From positions 1 to 5,335 of the forward strand of contig JBPCJY010000238.1 of NCBI GenBank assembly GCA_051004815.1: 5,335 bases of DNA, written 5' to 3'. The stretch's first letter is position 1, and each line of letters starts with the position of its first letter. Below the pieces are notes generated by a model, which saw nothing but the letters and a program-made list of their open reading frames with translations, did not search any database and was not told where the DNA came from. This DNA comes from JBBQXY01 sp051004815. GTDB taxonomy: Bacteria > Chloroflexota > Ktedonobacteria > Ktedonobacterales > Ktedonobacteraceae. Below are positions 5,294 to 5,335 of the stretch, one piece after another. The position numbers and the translations under genes are program-made.

Positions 5294-5335
5294 GCATACG
5301 ACGGCGCGAACACCATTGTTCGCGCCGTCGTATGC
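5294..5335 (+). terminator. Perfect 19-bp hairpin after the operon, probable intrinsic terminator
   Basis: GCATACGACGGCGCGAACA (5294-5312) and its exact reverse complement (5317-5335) flank the 4-nt loop CCAT. It begins 14 nt after the TAA of the fusion gene. The stem is GC-rich and long enough for an intrinsic terminator, but the window ends at its last base, so the expected T-run cannot be seen. The arms may also continue beyond the edge. Confidence 0.7.

Overview
The window looks like chromosomal DNA of a free-living bacterium. The sigma-70-type gene, the Shine-Dalgarno sites and the -35/-10 promoters are all bacterial. My best guess at lineage is a Ktedonobacteria-like member of Chloroflexota. 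This rests on remembered similarity of the protein at 677-1675 (MerR/excisionase-like HTH plus degenerate GNAT) to a family that is abundant there. It is an inference, not something the DNA proves.

Layout: (1) 1-355, minus strand: the 5' part of a sigma-70 family sigma factor, running off the left edge. (2) 356-676: a gene-free divergent control region. It holds a near-consensus minus-strand promoter (TTGACA, 17 bp, TATATT) for the sigma gene and a structured leader of about 190 nt. It also holds an extended -10 promoter for the plus-strand gene, a perfect 8-bp inverted repeat over that promoter's -35 position, and five copies of a 9-mer close to GTCTAAAGA, four of them as two tandem pairs. 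(3) 677-1675, plus: a 332-aa HTH + GNAT-like protein, likely a DNA-binding regulator, with a disordered C-terminal tail. (4) 1676-1755: a short spacer with a TGGTATAAT extended -10. (5) 1756-2673, plus: a 305-aa class I aldolase of the DapA/NAL superfamily that resembles 4-hydroxy-2-oxoglutarate aldolase (HOGA1) more than true DapA. (6) 2677-5280, plus, 3 nt downstream: an 867-aa fusion of an alpha/beta-hydrolase with an intact Ser-Asp-His triad to a full-length FadD/LcfA-type long-chain acyl-CoA synthetase. (7) 5294-5335: a perfect 19-bp hairpin that closes the operon, probably a terminator.

How the genes relate: the sigma gene and the HTH-GNAT gene diverge from a shared, repeat-rich control region and may be co-regulated, possibly by the HTH-GNAT protein itself. 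The aldolase and the fusion gene form a tight two-gene operon. The fusion suggests ester or thioester hydrolysis followed by CoA activation of the released acid. I see no established pathway joining this to the 2-oxoacid aldolase. The most distinctive items are the hydrolase-ligase fusion, with a Gly-to-Asp change in its AMP-binding P-loop, and the repeat-rich divergent control region.
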